Assembly (NCBI RefSeq): GCF_010726645.1
Contig: NZ_AP022563.1
Coordinates: forward strand, 2,852,001-2,916,000
Length of the DNA: 64,000 nucleotides
From: Mycolicibacterium duvalii
GTDB taxonomy: Bacteria > Actinomycetota > Actinomycetes > Mycobacteriales > Mycobacteriaceae
Reading direction: 5' to 3'
Part shown: one piece after another, positions 34,587 through 43,409 of the stretch
Layout of the letters: each line of letters opens with the position of its first letter
Position numbering within the stretch: the first letter of the stretch is position 1
Made by a program: the position numbers and the translations under genes
Notes under the pieces: model-generated
Database searches by the model: none
What the model saw: only the letters and a program-made list of their open reading frames with translations
Told to the model about the DNA's origin: nothing

Positions 34587-35315
34587 TCAGCCCAGGCCGA
34601 GCTCCTCGATGCGGTTGCTGTGGGTCTGCTGCAGCCGGTCGAAGAAATCCGTCATCTGTGACAGCCCGCCGCCCGACATCACCAGGTCGACCAGCTCGTC
34701 GTGGTCGGCGAGCACGTACTGGGCCTGGGTGATCGCCTCCCCCAGCAGGCGGCGCGACCACAGCGCCAGGCGGTGGCGCTGGCGGTCGCTGGCCGTCACG
34801 GCGGCGCGGACCTCGGCGACGACGAACTGCGAGTGCCCCGTCTCGGACAGCACCGACCGCACCACGCCGGCGGCGTCGGGCGGCATGGAGCCGGCGATCT
34901 CGAGGTAGAAATCGGCGGCCATCGCGTCGCCGATGTAGGTCTTGACCAACGCCTCCAACCAGGTGCTGGGAGTGGTCAGCCGGTGATAGTTCTCGAGCGC
35001 GGACGCGTACTTGGTCATCGCCGGCACGACGTCGACACCACGGTGTTCCAGCGCGTCGCGCAGCAGTTCGTAGTGGTTCATCTCCGCGGCCGCCATGCTG
35101 GCCATGTTGATACGTCCCAGCAGGTTGGGGGCCATCCGGGCTTCTTCGGTCAGCCGGTAGAACGCGGCCACCTCGCCATAGGCGAGCAGCGCGAACAGCT
35201 CGTTGATCCCGGGGTGCTCCGAGGTGATCGGCGCCGCTTTTCCGGAGACGTCCTGGCCCTCGGCAGCCGGTGCTGACGGCTGCGATGTCGGCGCAGAAGT
35301 CCGCGGAGAAGTCAT
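34587..35315 (-). CDS. ferritin-like di-iron family protein (Rv3210c-like)
   Basis: A 242-residue mostly helical protein with a ferritin-like pattern. Candidate di-iron ligands are Glu48, the pair Glu78xxHis81 (AEMNHY), Glu139 and the pair Glu158xxHis161 (ETGHSQ), the two ExxH motifs expected for a four-helix di-iron bundle. The first 30 residues are Ser/Pro-rich and probably disordered. Some actinobacterial homologues are labelled as MiaE-like tRNA hydroxylases, but that is not shown here. It converges with the MmpS-like gene (4-base gap). Confidence 0.8.
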   Translation of the reverse strand: MTSPRTSAPTSQPSAPAAEGQDVSGKAAPITSEHPGINELFALLAYGEVAAFYRLTEEARMAPNLLGRINMASMAAAEMNHYELLRDALEHRGVDVVPAMTKYASALENYHRLTTPSTWLEALVKTYIGDAMAADFYLEIAGSMPPDAAGVVRSVLSETGHSQFVVAEVRAAVTASDRQRHRLALWSRRLLGEAITQAQYVLADHDELVDLVMSGGGLSQMTDFFDRLQQTHSNRIEELGLG

Positions 35316-35585
35316 GACGCAACTCTAGACGCCGGGCCCCTGGCAAGCGCCGCGTGCGGTGTTCGGCGGCTCGACCCGTTACCATGGACCACGGTGTCGG
35401 CGCACAGGTCGACAGATCACCTATCAGGTCCGGTCGACGAGCACTCGTCGCAGACACCTTGGCAATGTGCGTGCATGCAGGCGGCCCGCCCCCTCAGCGC
35501 TGGGCCCGGCGAAGTTCTCTTCACAACTCATGCGCGCGTGACAAACGCATGAGGATTGAACAGTGAAAGGCTTCGTCTACCCAGC

Positions 35586-37097
35586 ATGACTCCCGTAACC
35601 CCGCATACCACCCCGTCCTTCGCCGAGCTCGGCGTCCGCGAGGAGATCGTCCGCGCACTTGCCGAGAACGGCATCGAACACGCCTTCGCGATCCAGGAGC
35701 TGACCCTGCCGCTGGCGCTGGCCGGCGACGATCTCATCGGGCAGGCCCGCACCGGCATGGGCAAGACCTACGCCTTCGGTGTTCCGCTGCTGCACCGGAT
35801 CACCACCGACACCGAACGCCCGCTGTCGGGCATTCCGCGGGCGCTGGTCGTGGTGCCGACCCGCGAGCTGTGCATCCAGGTGCACGGCGACCTGGTCGCC
35901 GCATCGAAGTACCTCTCCGCCGACGAGACCCGCAAGCTCACCGTGACCGCCATCTACGGCGGACGGCCCTACGAGCCGCAGATCGAGGCGCTGCAGAAGG
36001 GTGTCGACGTCGTCGTGGGCACCCCGGGCCGGCTGCTCGACCTCGCCCAGCAGGGACACCTGCAGCTCGGCGGGCTCTCGACGCTGGTGCTCGACGAGGC
36101 CGACGAGATGCTCGACCTGGGCTTCCTGCCCGATATCGAGCGCATCCTCAAGCAGATCCCGGCGCAGCGGCAGGCGATGCTGTTCTCGGCGACCATGCCG
36201 GACCCGATCATCACGCTGGCGCGCACCTTCATGACCCAGCCCACCCATATCCGCGCGGAGTCGGCGCAGTCGTCGCAGACCCACGACACCACCGAGCAGT
36301 TCGCCTACCGCGCGCACGCGCTCGACAAGGTCGAGATGGTGGCCCGCATCCTGCAGGCGGAGGGCCGGGGCGCGACGATGATCTTCACCCGCACCAAGCG
36401 CACCGCCCAGAAGGTCGCCGACGAGCTCGGCGAACGCGGCTTCAAAGTCGGCGCCGTACACGGCGACCTGGGCCAGGGCGCCCGCGAGAAGGCGCTCAAG
36501 GCGTTCCGCACCGGCGAGGTCGACGTGCTGGTGGCCACCGACGTCGCGGCCCGAGGCATCGACATCGACGACATCACGCACGTCATCAACTTCCAGATCC
36601 CCGAGGACGAGCAGTCCTATGTGCACCGCATCGGCCGCACCGGTCGCGCCGGCAAGACCGGCATCGCGGTCACGCTGGTCGACTGGGACGAGTTGCCCCG
36701 CTGGTCGATGATCGACAAGGCGCTCGGCCTCGACACGCCCGACCCGGCCGAAACCTACTCCAGCTCGCCGCACCTCTACGACGAGTTGAACATCCCGGCC
36801 GAGGCCGGCGGTTCGATCGGTAAGGCGAAGCGCACGGCCGACAAGCCGCCGCGCGAGCCCCGCGAGCGCAGCGAGAAGCCCGCCCGCAACCGCAACCGCC
36901 GCCGCACCCGGGCCGGTAAGCCCGTCAGTGGGCACCCGGACGGCGCCGAGGCCGCCACGCCGGCCGACGGCGACGCCGCCGGCGGCAGCAACGGTGAGGC
37001 CGCGGAGGCACGCTCGGGGTCCGGGCGCCGTCGTCGGCGCCGGCGCCCGAACAAGGCGACGGCGGCCAGTCAGACCGCTGCCACGCCGAGCAGCTAG
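35586..37097 (+). CDS. rhlE: DEAD-box RNA helicase RhlE-like
   Basis: A 503-residue DEAD-box RNA helicase. Motifs: AIQELTLPLALAG (Q motif), GQARTGMGKTYAF (motif I), VPTRELCIQV (Ia), TPGRLLDLA (Ib), LDEADEMLD (II), FSATMP (III), RGIDIDDITHVINF (V) and HRIGRTGRAGKTG (VI). The last 100 residues are an Arg/Lys/Ala-rich tail ([24 protein letters not shown]) that probably binds RNA. The ATG at 35586 has no close Shine-Dalgarno; a TTG ten codons upstream is in frame. The 270-base leader contains a hairpin, which suggests post-transcriptional control. Confidence 0.92.
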   Translation: MTPVTPHTTPSFAELGVREEIVRALAENGIEHAFAIQELTLPLALAGDDLIGQARTGMGKTYAFGVPLLHRITTDTERPLSGIPRALVVVPTRELCIQVHGDLVAASKYLSADETRKLTVTAIYGGRPYEPQIEALQKGVDVVVGTPGRLLDLAQQGHLQLGGLSTLVLDEADEMLDLGFLPDIERILKQIPAQRQAMLFSATMPDPIITLARTFMTQPTHIRAESAQSSQTHDTTEQFAYRAHALDKVEMVARILQAEGRGATMIFTRTKRTAQKVADELGERGFKVGAVHGDLGQGAREKALKAFRTGEVDVLVATDVAARGIDIDDITHVINFQIPEDEQSYVHRIGRTGRAGKTGIAVTLVDWDELPRWSMIDKALGLDTPDPAETYSSSPHLYDELNIPAEAGGSIGKAKRTADKPPREPRERSEKPARNRNRRRTRAGKPVSGHPDGAEAATPADGDAAGGSNGEAAEARSGSGRRRRRRRPNKATAASQTAATPSS

Positions 37098-37113
37098 CAC
37101 CGCCCGGCCCGCG

Positions 37114-38331
37114 ATGGTCAGACCGAAACGCCGCACCCGGGCGGACCTGGTGGCGGCAGCGGCGATCGCCGCGGTCGTCGCACTGGTCGCGGTCGCGGTC
37201 TGGTGGAACAGCGACGCGCGGGCTACGGTCAGCCGACCCGCCGTCGCGCCGGTGCCGTCCCTGGAACCGGCCGAGACGGTGCCCGACACGCTGACGCAAC
37301 GCTGGAGCGCGCCCAGCCCGACGACCACCCGTCCGCTGGTGGTAGCCGGGGCGGTGGTCACCGGCGACGGGCAGACCGTGCAGGGCCGCGACCCGGCCAC
37401 CGGCGACACCGTGTGGACCTACGCCCGCGACCGGCAGCTGTGCGGCGTGACCTGGGTCTATGACTACGCGGTGGCGGTGTACCCGGACAGCCGCGGATGC
37501 GGCCAGGTCAGCACCGTCGACGCCGAGACCGGCACACGCGGACCGGCCCGCAGCAGCTACGCCGACGACCAGGTCGAATTGTCGACCGACGGGACGACCG
37601 TGCTCTCGGCCGGGCCCACCCGACTGGAGATGTGGCGGTCGGACATGGTGCGCATGCTCAGTTACGGCGCGCTGGATGCCCCGATCAAGCCCGACGTTCC
37701 TGCCACGCCGCTGTGCCGGCTGGTGTCGGCGGCGGCCAGTTCCTCGGCGGTGTCGGTACTCGAGGCCTGCGGGAACCAGGCCGACCTGCGCCTGACCCTG
37801 CTGCGGCCCTCCGACGAGGAGGACGTGCCGGAGGTGCAGTACGTCCAGCAGAACGGCGTCCCCGAGGGCAGCGGTGCCCGGGTGGTCGCGGTCGCCGGGA
37901 CGACCACGGCGGTCTACGTCTCCACGCCCGCCCCGCGGGTGGACATCATCGACGACACCGGTACCACGATCGCCAGCACCGTAGTGCCCTCGCCGGCCAC
38001 ACCGGAGGCCACCGCGTCCCGGGTCGGTGACCTGATCACCTGGTGGACCGGCGACACCTTGATGGTGTTCTCCGGCGACGATCTGCAGTACAAGTACAGC
38101 GTCGCCGCGGCCGACGGCAACGCGCCGATCGGCCCGGCAACGATCATGGCCGGCCGGCTGCTGGTTCCGGTCACGGGCGGCTACGACGTGTTCGATCCGC
38201 AGACCGGCGCCGGTGAGCGCCACATTCCGCTGCAGCGGCCGGCCATGGACGTCGCCGGGCCGGTGGTGCCCGCCGTGGCCGGGTCGATGCTGCTCGAGCA
38301 GCGGGGCGGCGAGCTCGTCGCGCTGAGCTGA
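37114..38331 (+). CDS. membrane-anchored beta-propeller-like protein (Rv3212-like)
   Basis: A 405-residue protein with a short basic start, one N-terminal membrane helix (LVAAAAIAAVVALVAVAVWW) and a large outside domain with repeated blade-like patterns such as VQGRDPATGDTVWTYARD and YDVFDPQTGAGERHIPL, typical of PQQ-type beta-propellers. Six cysteines in the outside part (for example LCGVTW, GCGQV, LCRLV, EACGN) could form disulfides. It follows rhlE by 16 bases in the same direction. A scaffolding role at the envelope is inferred, not shown. Confidence 0.75.
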   Translation: MVRPKRRTRADLVAAAAIAAVVALVAVAVWWNSDARATVSRPAVAPVPSLEPAETVPDTLTQRWSAPSPTTTRPLVVAGAVVTGDGQTVQGRDPATGDTVWTYARDRQLCGVTWVYDYAVAVYPDSRGCGQVSTVDAETGTRGPARSSYADDQVELSTDGTTVLSAGPTRLEMWRSDMVRMLSYGALDAPIKPDVPATPLCRLVSAAASSSAVSVLEACGNQADLRLTLLRPSDEEDVPEVQYVQQNGVPEGSGARVVAVAGTTTAVYVSTPAPRVDIIDDTGTTIASTVVPSPATPEATASRVGDLITWWTGDTLMVFSGDDLQYKYSVAAADGNAPIGPATIMAGRLLVPVTGGYDVFDPQTGAGERHIPLQRPAMDVAGPVVPAVAGSMLLEQRGGELVALS

Positions 38332-38335
38332 GCGC

Positions 38336-39130
38336 TCAGATCTCCGGAGTGAAGGTGGGCAGCGGTTTGCCGCTCTTCCAGTGCTTGAGCAGCGCGGCAG
38401 CCAGATCCCGGTAGGCGATCGCGCCCTTGTTCTTGCGCCCGGTCAACACCGACGAACCCGATGCACTGGCCTCGGCGAACCGGATCGTCCGCGGGATCGG
38501 CGGCGCGAGGACCGGCAGGTTGTAGCGGTCGGCGACGTCGAACACCACGTCACGGCTGTGGGTGGTCCGCGCATCGAACAGCGTGGGCAGCGCGCCCAGC
38601 AACTTCAGGTCGGGGTTGGTGATCGCCTGCACATCGCCGACGGTGCGCAGGAACTGCCCGACGCCGCGGTGGGCGAGCGTCTCGCACTGCAGCGGGACGA
38701 TCACCTCGTCGGCGGCGGTCAGCCCGTTGAGGGTCAGCACCCCCAGCGAGGGCGGGCAGTCGATGATCACCACGTCGTAGGCGTCGCTGATCTTGGCCAA
38801 CGCCCGCTTGAGGGCGTGTTCGCGGCCCGCCCGCATCAGCAGCATGGCCTCCGCGCCGGCCAGGTCGATGTTGGCCGGCAGCAGGGTCATGCCCTCCGGG
38901 GTGTCGACCAGCGCCGCGTCGGGTTCCACCTCGCCGAGCAGCACCTCGTGCACCGACACCGGCAGCTTGTCCGGATCCTGGCCCAGCGAGAACGTCAGGG
39001 AACCCTGCGGATCGAGATCGACGAGCAGAACCCGCTGCCCATGCTGGACCATCGCCGCGCCCAGCGACGCCACCGTCGTCGTTTTGGCGACCCCACCCTT
39101 TTGATTGGCGACCGCAAGTACTCGCGTCAC
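38336..39130 (-). CDS. ParA/Soj-like P-loop ATPase (Rv3213c-like)
   Basis: A 264-residue MinD/ParA-family ATPase. The deviant Walker A is ANQKGGVAKTTTVASLG with the signature Lys, Walker A' is LLVDLDPQGSLTF, and VVIIDCPPSLGVLTLNG is the Walker B region. No ParB partner lies beside it, unlike the chromosomal parAB pair near the origin, so it is an orphan Soj-like protein. The GTG gives VTRVLAVANQKGG; the longer frame upstream is antisense to gpm2. It converges with the propeller gene. Confidence 0.9.
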   Translation of the reverse strand: MTRVLAVANQKGGVAKTTTVASLGAAMVQHGQRVLLVDLDPQGSLTFSLGQDPDKLPVSVHEVLLGEVEPDAALVDTPEGMTLLPANIDLAGAEAMLLMRAGREHALKRALAKISDAYDVVIIDCPPSLGVLTLNGLTAADEVIVPLQCETLAHRGVGQFLRTVGDVQAITNPDLKLLGALPTLFDARTTHSRDVVFDVADRYNLPVLAPPIPRTIRFAEASASGSSVLTGRKNKGAIAYRDLAAALLKHWKSGKPLPTFTPEI

Positions 39131-39203
39131 ACGGACCAGTGTGTCATGCGCAGTCAAAAGCCGTCCGCGGCGCGCGTGCGTCGTCACCGGTGCGGCACAA
39201 TCG

Positions 39204-39812
39204 ATGGGTGTGGCCCTCTTGCAGCACCGCCTGATTCTGTTTCGCCATGGCGAGACGGAATGGTCGCGGACCGGTCGGCACACCAGTCACACCGAACTCG
39301 ACCTGACCGAACGCGGCTGCGGCCAGGCGCAGGCCGCGGCCGCCACGCTGGGCCAGATTGCTCTGCGCGACCCGTATGTGGTCTGCAGCCCCCGGCAACG
39401 CGCGCAGCGCACCGCCGAACTGGCCGGCCTGACCGTCGACGAGGTCAACCCGCTGATCAGCGAATGGGATTACGGCGACTACGAGGGCACCACCACCGAC
39501 GAGATCCGCAAGGCCGTACCGAACTGGCTGGTGTGGACCCACGGCTGTCCCGGCGGCGAAACCTCGGCGCAGGTGTGCGAGCGGGCGGACCGGGCCATCG
39601 AGCTGGCGCTCGGGCACATGGCCACTCGCGACGTGGTGTTCGTCGGGCACGGGCATTTCTCCCGCGCGGTGATCACCCGCTGGATCGAGCAACCCGTCTA
39701 CGAGGGCATCCGTTTCGCGATGCCGGCGGTGTCGATCGCGGTGTGCGGGTTCGAGCACGGCATCCGTCAGCTCAGCGCACTGGGGCTGACCGGACACCCG
39801 GATCCGACATGA
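39204..39812 (+). CDS. gpm2: histidine phosphatase family protein (Gpm2-like acid phosphatase)
   Basis: A 202-residue histidine phosphatase. The active-site motif LFRHGETEW carries the phospho-accepting His15, and the second His is in VFVGHGHFSRAV. The protein is syntenic with Rv3214, first named phosphoglycerate mutase 2 but regarded as an acid phosphatase. The ATG was chosen because the N-terminus then reads MGVALLQHRLILFRHGE. Its stop overlaps the start of the isochorismate synthase gene (ATGA), so the two are translated together. Confidence 0.9.
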   Translation: MGVALLQHRLILFRHGETEWSRTGRHTSHTELDLTERGCGQAQAAAATLGQIALRDPYVVCSPRQRAQRTAELAGLTVDEVNPLISEWDYGDYEGTTTDEIRKAVPNWLVWTHGCPGGETSAQVCERADRAIELALGHMATRDVVFVGHGHFSRAVITRWIEQPVYEGIRFAMPAVSIAVCGFEHGIRQLSALGLTGHPDPT

Positions 39813-40909
39813 CCCGGGAACCGGCTTTCGTCCTCGCCGGACCCGACGGCGTCGTCGTCGGCGACGGCGTGCACACCGCGTTTCCCCGCATCGCCGACGC
39901 GCGGGCCGCGCTGGCGTCGCGCAGTGCCCCGATCATCATGGGCGCGTTGCCTTTCGACCCGTCCGCCCCGGCAGCGTTGATCCGCCCGCAATCGGTGACG
40001 TTCAGCGACGCACTGCCGGACTGGCCGCTGCGCGAACTGCCCACGGTGCGGGTGGCCGGCATGTCGCCCGATGCCGCCGAGCACCGGCGGCGGGTCGCCG
40101 TCGCGGTCGAGCGGCTCTCCGACCCGACGCGTGGCCTGCAGAAGGTCGTGCTCGCGCGGGCGCTGCAGCTGACCGCCGACGCACCGATCGACGCCCGCAC
40201 CGTGCTGCACCGCCTGCACGGCGCCGACGCCGACGCGACCGAGTACCTGGTCGACCTGTCCGCGGCGGGCGAAGGCTACTCGGGCACGGCCATCGTCGGG
40301 GCGAGCCCGGAACTGCTGGTGGCGCGCCGCGGCCGGCAGGTGTGGTGCCGCCCCTTCGCCGGTTCGGCACCCCGTTCCCCCGACCCTGCCACAGACGAGA
40401 AAAGTGCTGCCGCGCTGGCGGATTCGGCAAAGAACCGCCACGAGCACCAGGTGGTGGTCGATGCGCTGCGCGACGCGCTCCAACCGCTGTGCACCGATCT
40501 GTCCGTGGCGCCGCAGCCCGAGCTCAGCAGGACCGCCGCGGTCTGGCATCTGTCCACGCCGATCTCGGGCACGCTGCGCCAGAGTTCGACGACCGCATTG
40601 GATTTGGCGCTGGCACTGCACCCCACCCCCGCGGTCGGCGGAACCCCCACCGACCAGGCGATGGCGTTGATCGCCGAGATGGAGGGCAACCGCGGCTTCT
40701 ACGCCGGCACGGTCGGCTGGTGTGACCAGCGCGGCGACGGCCGCTGGGTGGTGACGATCCGGGGTGCGCAACTGTCCGCCGACCGGCGCAGCGCGGTCGC
40801 GCATTCCGGCGGCGGCATCGTCGCCGAATCCGATCCCGACGACGAGGTCGCCGAGACGACAACGAAATTCAGGACCATTCTGACGGCGCTGGGAGTCGCC
40901 GATGAGTGA
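39809..40909 (+). CDS. entC: isochorismate synthase (EntC/MenF family)
   Basis: A 366-residue chorismate-utilising enzyme converting chorismate to isochorismate. Features are LQKVVLARAL (the general-base Lys of the family), IVGASPELLV (the acid Glu), HPTPAVGGTP, EGNRGFYAGTVGW and the metal-binding GGGIVAESDPDDEVAET. In mycobacteria the product can enter menaquinone or salicylate/mycobactin synthesis; no men or mbt genes are in view. Start and stop overlap both neighbours (4 bases with gpm2, 8 with the acetyltransferase). Confidence 0.93.
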   Translation: MTREPAFVLAGPDGVVVGDGVHTAFPRIADARAALASRSAPIIMGALPFDPSAPAALIRPQSVTFSDALPDWPLRELPTVRVAGMSPDAAEHRRRVAVAVERLSDPTRGLQKVVLARALQLTADAPIDARTVLHRLHGADADATEYLVDLSAAGEGYSGTAIVGASPELLVARRGRQVWCRPFAGSAPRSPDPATDEKSAAALADSAKNRHEHQVVVDALRDALQPLCTDLSVAPQPELSRTAAVWHLSTPISGTLRQSSTTALDLALALHPTPAVGGTPTDQAMALIAEMEGNRGFYAGTVGWCDQRGDGRWVVTIRGAQLSADRRSAVAHSGGGIVAESDPDDEVAETTTKFRTILTALGVADE

Positions 40910-41399
40910 GACCATCCGCGCCGCGCGGCCCGGCGACGAAACCGGACTGACCGCGCTGATTCACGAACTGGCCGCCTTCGAGCAGGCTGAGCATGAATGC
41001 ACCGTGACCGAAAGTCAGCTGCGGCAAGCGCTTTTCGGCGCCGACCCGGTCGTCTACGGGCTCGTCGCCGAGGTGGACGGTCAGCTCGCCGGCGGTGCGC
41101 TGTGGTTCCGGAACTTCTCGACCTGGGACGGCGTGGCCGGCGTCTACCTCGAGGACCTGTTCGTCCGCCCGCAGTTCCGCCGGCGCGGGCTGGCGCGTCG
41201 GCTGTTGGCCACCCTGGCCCGGGAATGCGTGGACCGCGGCTACAGCCGGCTGACGTGGGCGGTGCTGGACTGGAACGTCAACGCCATCGCGCTCTACGAC
41301 GGCGTCGGCGGTGTCCCGCAGAACGAGTGGATCACCTACCGGGTGTCGGGCCCACGGCTGGCCGAGTTGGCCGCGGAGTCGTCGTCGGGGCCGGGCTGA
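40902..41399 (+). CDS. GNAT family N-acetyltransferase (diamine acetyltransferase-like)
   Basis: A 165-residue GNAT enzyme. The acetyl-CoA-binding motif A is YLEDLFVRPQFRRRGLARRLL (seen here as two parts, VYLEDLFVRP and QFRRRGLARRL) and motif B is WAVLDWNVNAIALYDGVG. The N-terminus IRAARPGDETGLTALIHELA and the overall length resemble spermidine/diamine acetyltransferases; the substrate is not certain. It overlaps entC by eight bases. Its last 64 bases overlap, on the other strand, the end of the membrane protein gene. Confidence 0.9.
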   Translation: MSETIRAARPGDETGLTALIHELAAFEQAEHECTVTESQLRQALFGADPVVYGLVAEVDGQLAGGALWFRNFSTWDGVAGVYLEDLFVRPQFRRRGLARRLLATLARECVDRGYSRLTWAVLDWNVNAIALYDGVGGVPQNEWITYRVSGPRLAELAAESSSGPG

Positions 41400-41758
41400 G
41401 TCAGCCAGTGCACCGCTGACGGACTGAACAGCAGCCCCAGCACCGCGATCGACACCGCCGCCACCACCACGGCGTAGGACAGCCGGCCCGAACTGAAGAC
41501 GTACCACGCCACCCCGAGCAGGCACAGGTTGGCGAACACCGCGATGCCGCGCCCCCACCGCCGGCCCGTCCACAGGGCCCAGCCCGCGGCCAGCACACCG
41601 GACCCCATGATCACGAACCACGCGGCGGTGCCGTAGCCGCTGATGGCCTCCTCGTGATGACCGGCCGCCTCGCGCACCACCAGCACGACGGCCATCACCA
41701 GACCCAGAAAGCCTTGCAGCGCCACGATTCCGCCGGCGATCCGCACCGCCGGGGACAT
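41336..41758 (-). CDS. four-helix integral membrane protein (Rv3217c-like)
   Basis: A 140-residue membrane protein with four predicted helices, about residues 7-28, 44-62, 70-89 and 92-112 (for example GGIVALQGFLGLVMAVVLVV and YAVVVAAVSIAVLGLLF). The last 28 residues form an acidic, Ser-rich tail encoded opposite the 3' end of the acetyltransferase gene. Its ATG overlaps the dehydroquinase stop by one base (TGATG), so the two are translationally coupled. Function unknown. Confidence 0.8.
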   Translation of the reverse strand: MSPAVRIAGGIVALQGFLGLVMAVVLVVREAAGHHEEAISGYGTAAWFVIMGSGVLAAGWALWTGRRWGRGIAVFANLCLLGVAWYVFSSGRLSYAVVVAAVSIAVLGLLFSPSAVHWLTQPGPDDDSAANSASRGPDTR

Positions 41759-42201
41759 CAGCTGCCCAGCCGGTCGGCGAAGAACTGCACCGCGAACTCG
41801 TAGCCGAGCGGTCCGGCGCCGGCGATGACCACCTCGGCCACCGCCGAGACGTAGGAGTGGTGGCGGAACGGTTCGCGGGCGTGGATGTTGCTCAGGTGCA
41901 CCTCTGCCACCGGCAGCCCCACCGAGCGCAGTGCGTCGGCGACGGCGATCGAGGTGTGGCTGTAGGCGGCGGGATTGATGATGATGCCGACGCAGTCGGT
42001 GCGGGCGGCCTGGATCGCGTCGACGAGTGCGCCCTCATGGTTGCTCTGCACCGCGCGGACGTCGAAGCCGGCCGCGACGGCCACCTCGGCCACCCGCGCC
42101 TCGATCTCGGCGAGCGTGGTCGTGCCGTACACCTCGGGCTGGCGGGTCCCGAGCAGGTTCAGGTTGGGCCCGTTGACGAGAAGCAGTCGACGTTCGGTCA
42201 C
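41758..42201 (-). CDS. aroQ: type II 3-dehydroquinate dehydratase
   Basis: A 147-residue type II dehydroquinase, third step of the shikimate pathway. All expected active-site residues are present: Arg20 and Tyr25 in [11 protein letters not shown], Asn76 and His82 in [10 protein letters not shown], Glu100 and His102 in VAEVHLSN, and Arg109 in HAREPFRHH. It works as a dodecamer in the cytosol. In M. tuberculosis the only dehydroquinase I recall sits in the aroC-K-B-D cluster, so this copy is either relocated or a paralogue. The start is GTG. Confidence 0.93.
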   Translation of the reverse strand: MTERRLLLVNGPNLNLLGTRQPEVYGTTTLAEIEARVAEVAVAAGFDVRAVQSNHEGALVDAIQAARTDCVGIIINPAAYSHTSIAVADALRSVGLPVAEVHLSNIHAREPFRHHSYVSAVAEVVIAGAGPLGYEFAVQFFADRLGS

Positions 42202-42249
42202 CGTTGTACGGTACCGGCGCGGTCGGTGCGCCCGTTAGGCTCAAGCCCC

Positions 42250-43203
42250 GTGCGTGCCGTGCTGATCGTCAACCCCAATGCGACATCGACGACCCCGGCC
42301 GGTCGTGACCTGCTGGCCCACGCGCTGGAGAGCCGGGTCGAACTCACCGTCGCGCACACCGATCACCGTGGCCATGCCGTCGAGCTGGCGCGTGAGGCGG
42401 CCCGCACCGGGATCGAGGTGGTGATCGTGCACGGCGGCGACGGCACCGTCAACGAGGTCGTCAACGGCATCCTCGCCGAATGCGGCCCCACCGGCACCGG
42501 CCCCGCGGTCGGGGTGGTGCCGGGCGGGTCGGCCAACGTATTCGCTCGCGCGCTGGGGATCAGCCCGGACCCGATCGAGGCCACCAACCAGCTCGTCGAC
42601 CTGCTCGGCGAGTACCGGCGCACCCGGACGTGGCGGCGCATCGGGCTGATGGACTGCGGCGAGCGGTGGGCGGTGTTCACTGCCGGGATGGGCGTCGACG
42701 GCGACGTGGTGGCCGCGGTGGAGGCCCAACGCGCGCGGGGCCGCAAGGTCACCGCGTCGCGCTACATCCAGGTCGCGATCCGCGAGGTGCTGGCCAGCGT
42801 GCGCAAGGAGCCGACGTTGACACTGCACCTGCCCGACCGGGAGCCGGTGGAAGGCGTGTACTTCGCGTTCGTGTCCAACTCCAGCCCGTGGACCTACGCC
42901 AACGCGCGGCCGGTGTGGACCAACCCCGGCACCACGTTCGAGACCGGTCTCGGTGTGTTCGCCACCACCAGCATGAACGTCTGGGCCAATCTGCGCCTGG
43001 TGCGCCAGATGCTCGCGCGCAAGCCCAAGCTGTCTGCCAAGCATCTGGTCCGCGACGATGACTTGCGGTGGCTGAAAGTGACCAGCACCACGCCGGTGGC
43101 CTGCCAGATCGACGGCGATTACCTCGGCGAGCGGGAGTCGATGCACTTCGCGGCGGTGCCCGACGCGCTCGCGGTGATCGCGCCGCCACCGAAAATCCTC
43201 TGA
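42250..43203 (+). CDS. diacylglycerol kinase family lipid kinase (Rv3218-like)
   Basis: A 317-residue DagK/YegS-type lipid kinase. The nucleotide-binding signature IVHGGDGTVNEVVNG is clear, preceded by VLIVNPNATSTTPAGRDLL and followed by VVPGGSANVFARALG. The C-terminal beta-domain ends QIDGDYLGERESMHFAAVPDAL, standard for the family. It may phosphorylate diacylglycerol or another long-chain lipid; specificity is open. The GTG at 42250 places VLIVNPNA at the very N-terminus as usual. Confidence 0.9.
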   Translation: MRAVLIVNPNATSTTPAGRDLLAHALESRVELTVAHTDHRGHAVELAREAARTGIEVVIVHGGDGTVNEVVNGILAECGPTGTGPAVGVVPGGSANVFARALGISPDPIEATNQLVDLLGEYRRTRTWRRIGLMDCGERWAVFTAGMGVDGDVVAAVEAQRARGRKVTASRYIQVAIREVLASVRKEPTLTLHLPDREPVEGVYFAFVSNSSPWTYANARPVWTNPGTTFETGLGVFATTSMNVWANLRLVRQMLARKPKLSAKHLVRDDDLRWLKVTSTTPVACQIDGDYLGERESMHFAAVPDALAVIAPPPKIL

Positions 43204-43319
43204 GAACCCCGCCTGACCAGCGCAAGCAGCATATGAAAGCCAACTCACACCGCATGTTTTGGGCGCAGATGGGTTTAGCGTAGTACAACGGGGTTATGGG
43301 TCCGGTAACGGTCCACCGA

Positions 43320-43335
43320 AGTGAGATAGCCCACG
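43320..43335. promoter_or_regulatory. CRP-like (cAMP receptor protein) site upstream of whiB1
   Basis: The sequence AGTGAGATAGCCCACG has the GTGA-N6-half-site form of mycobacterial CRP sites and, as I recall, is the same as the CRP-bound site of the M. tuberculosis whiB1 promoter. Its centre lies about 59 bases upstream of the start point expected from the -35 hexamer at 43352. CRP would therefore act as a class I/II-type activator of whiB1. Confidence 0.7.
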
Positions 43336-43351
43336 AGTTAACGAACACCTA

Positions 43352-43379
43352 TTGACATCCGTCGAGCCTGTGAAAGCAT
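43352..43379 (+). promoter_or_regulatory. whiB1 promoter (-35 TTGACA, weak -10)
   Basis: A perfect TTGACA at 43352-43357 is followed after 16 bases by AAGCAT (43374-43379), a poor -10. A weak -10 combined with an activator site upstream fits a cAMP/CRP-dependent promoter. The start point would be near 43386, giving a leader of about 90 bases. Confidence 0.55.
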
Positions 43380-43390
43380 CGGATGCAACA

Positions 43391-43409
43391 GCGCAGAAAC
43401 ATTCTGCGC
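43391..43409. other. short perfect inverted repeat in the whiB1 leader
   Basis: GCGCAGAA and TTCTGCGC (8 bp each) flank the three bases ACA. The element lies just after the expected whiB1 start point, about 65 bases before the ATG, so it could be an RNA hairpin in the 5' leader or a protein-binding palindrome near the promoter. Confidence 0.6.
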
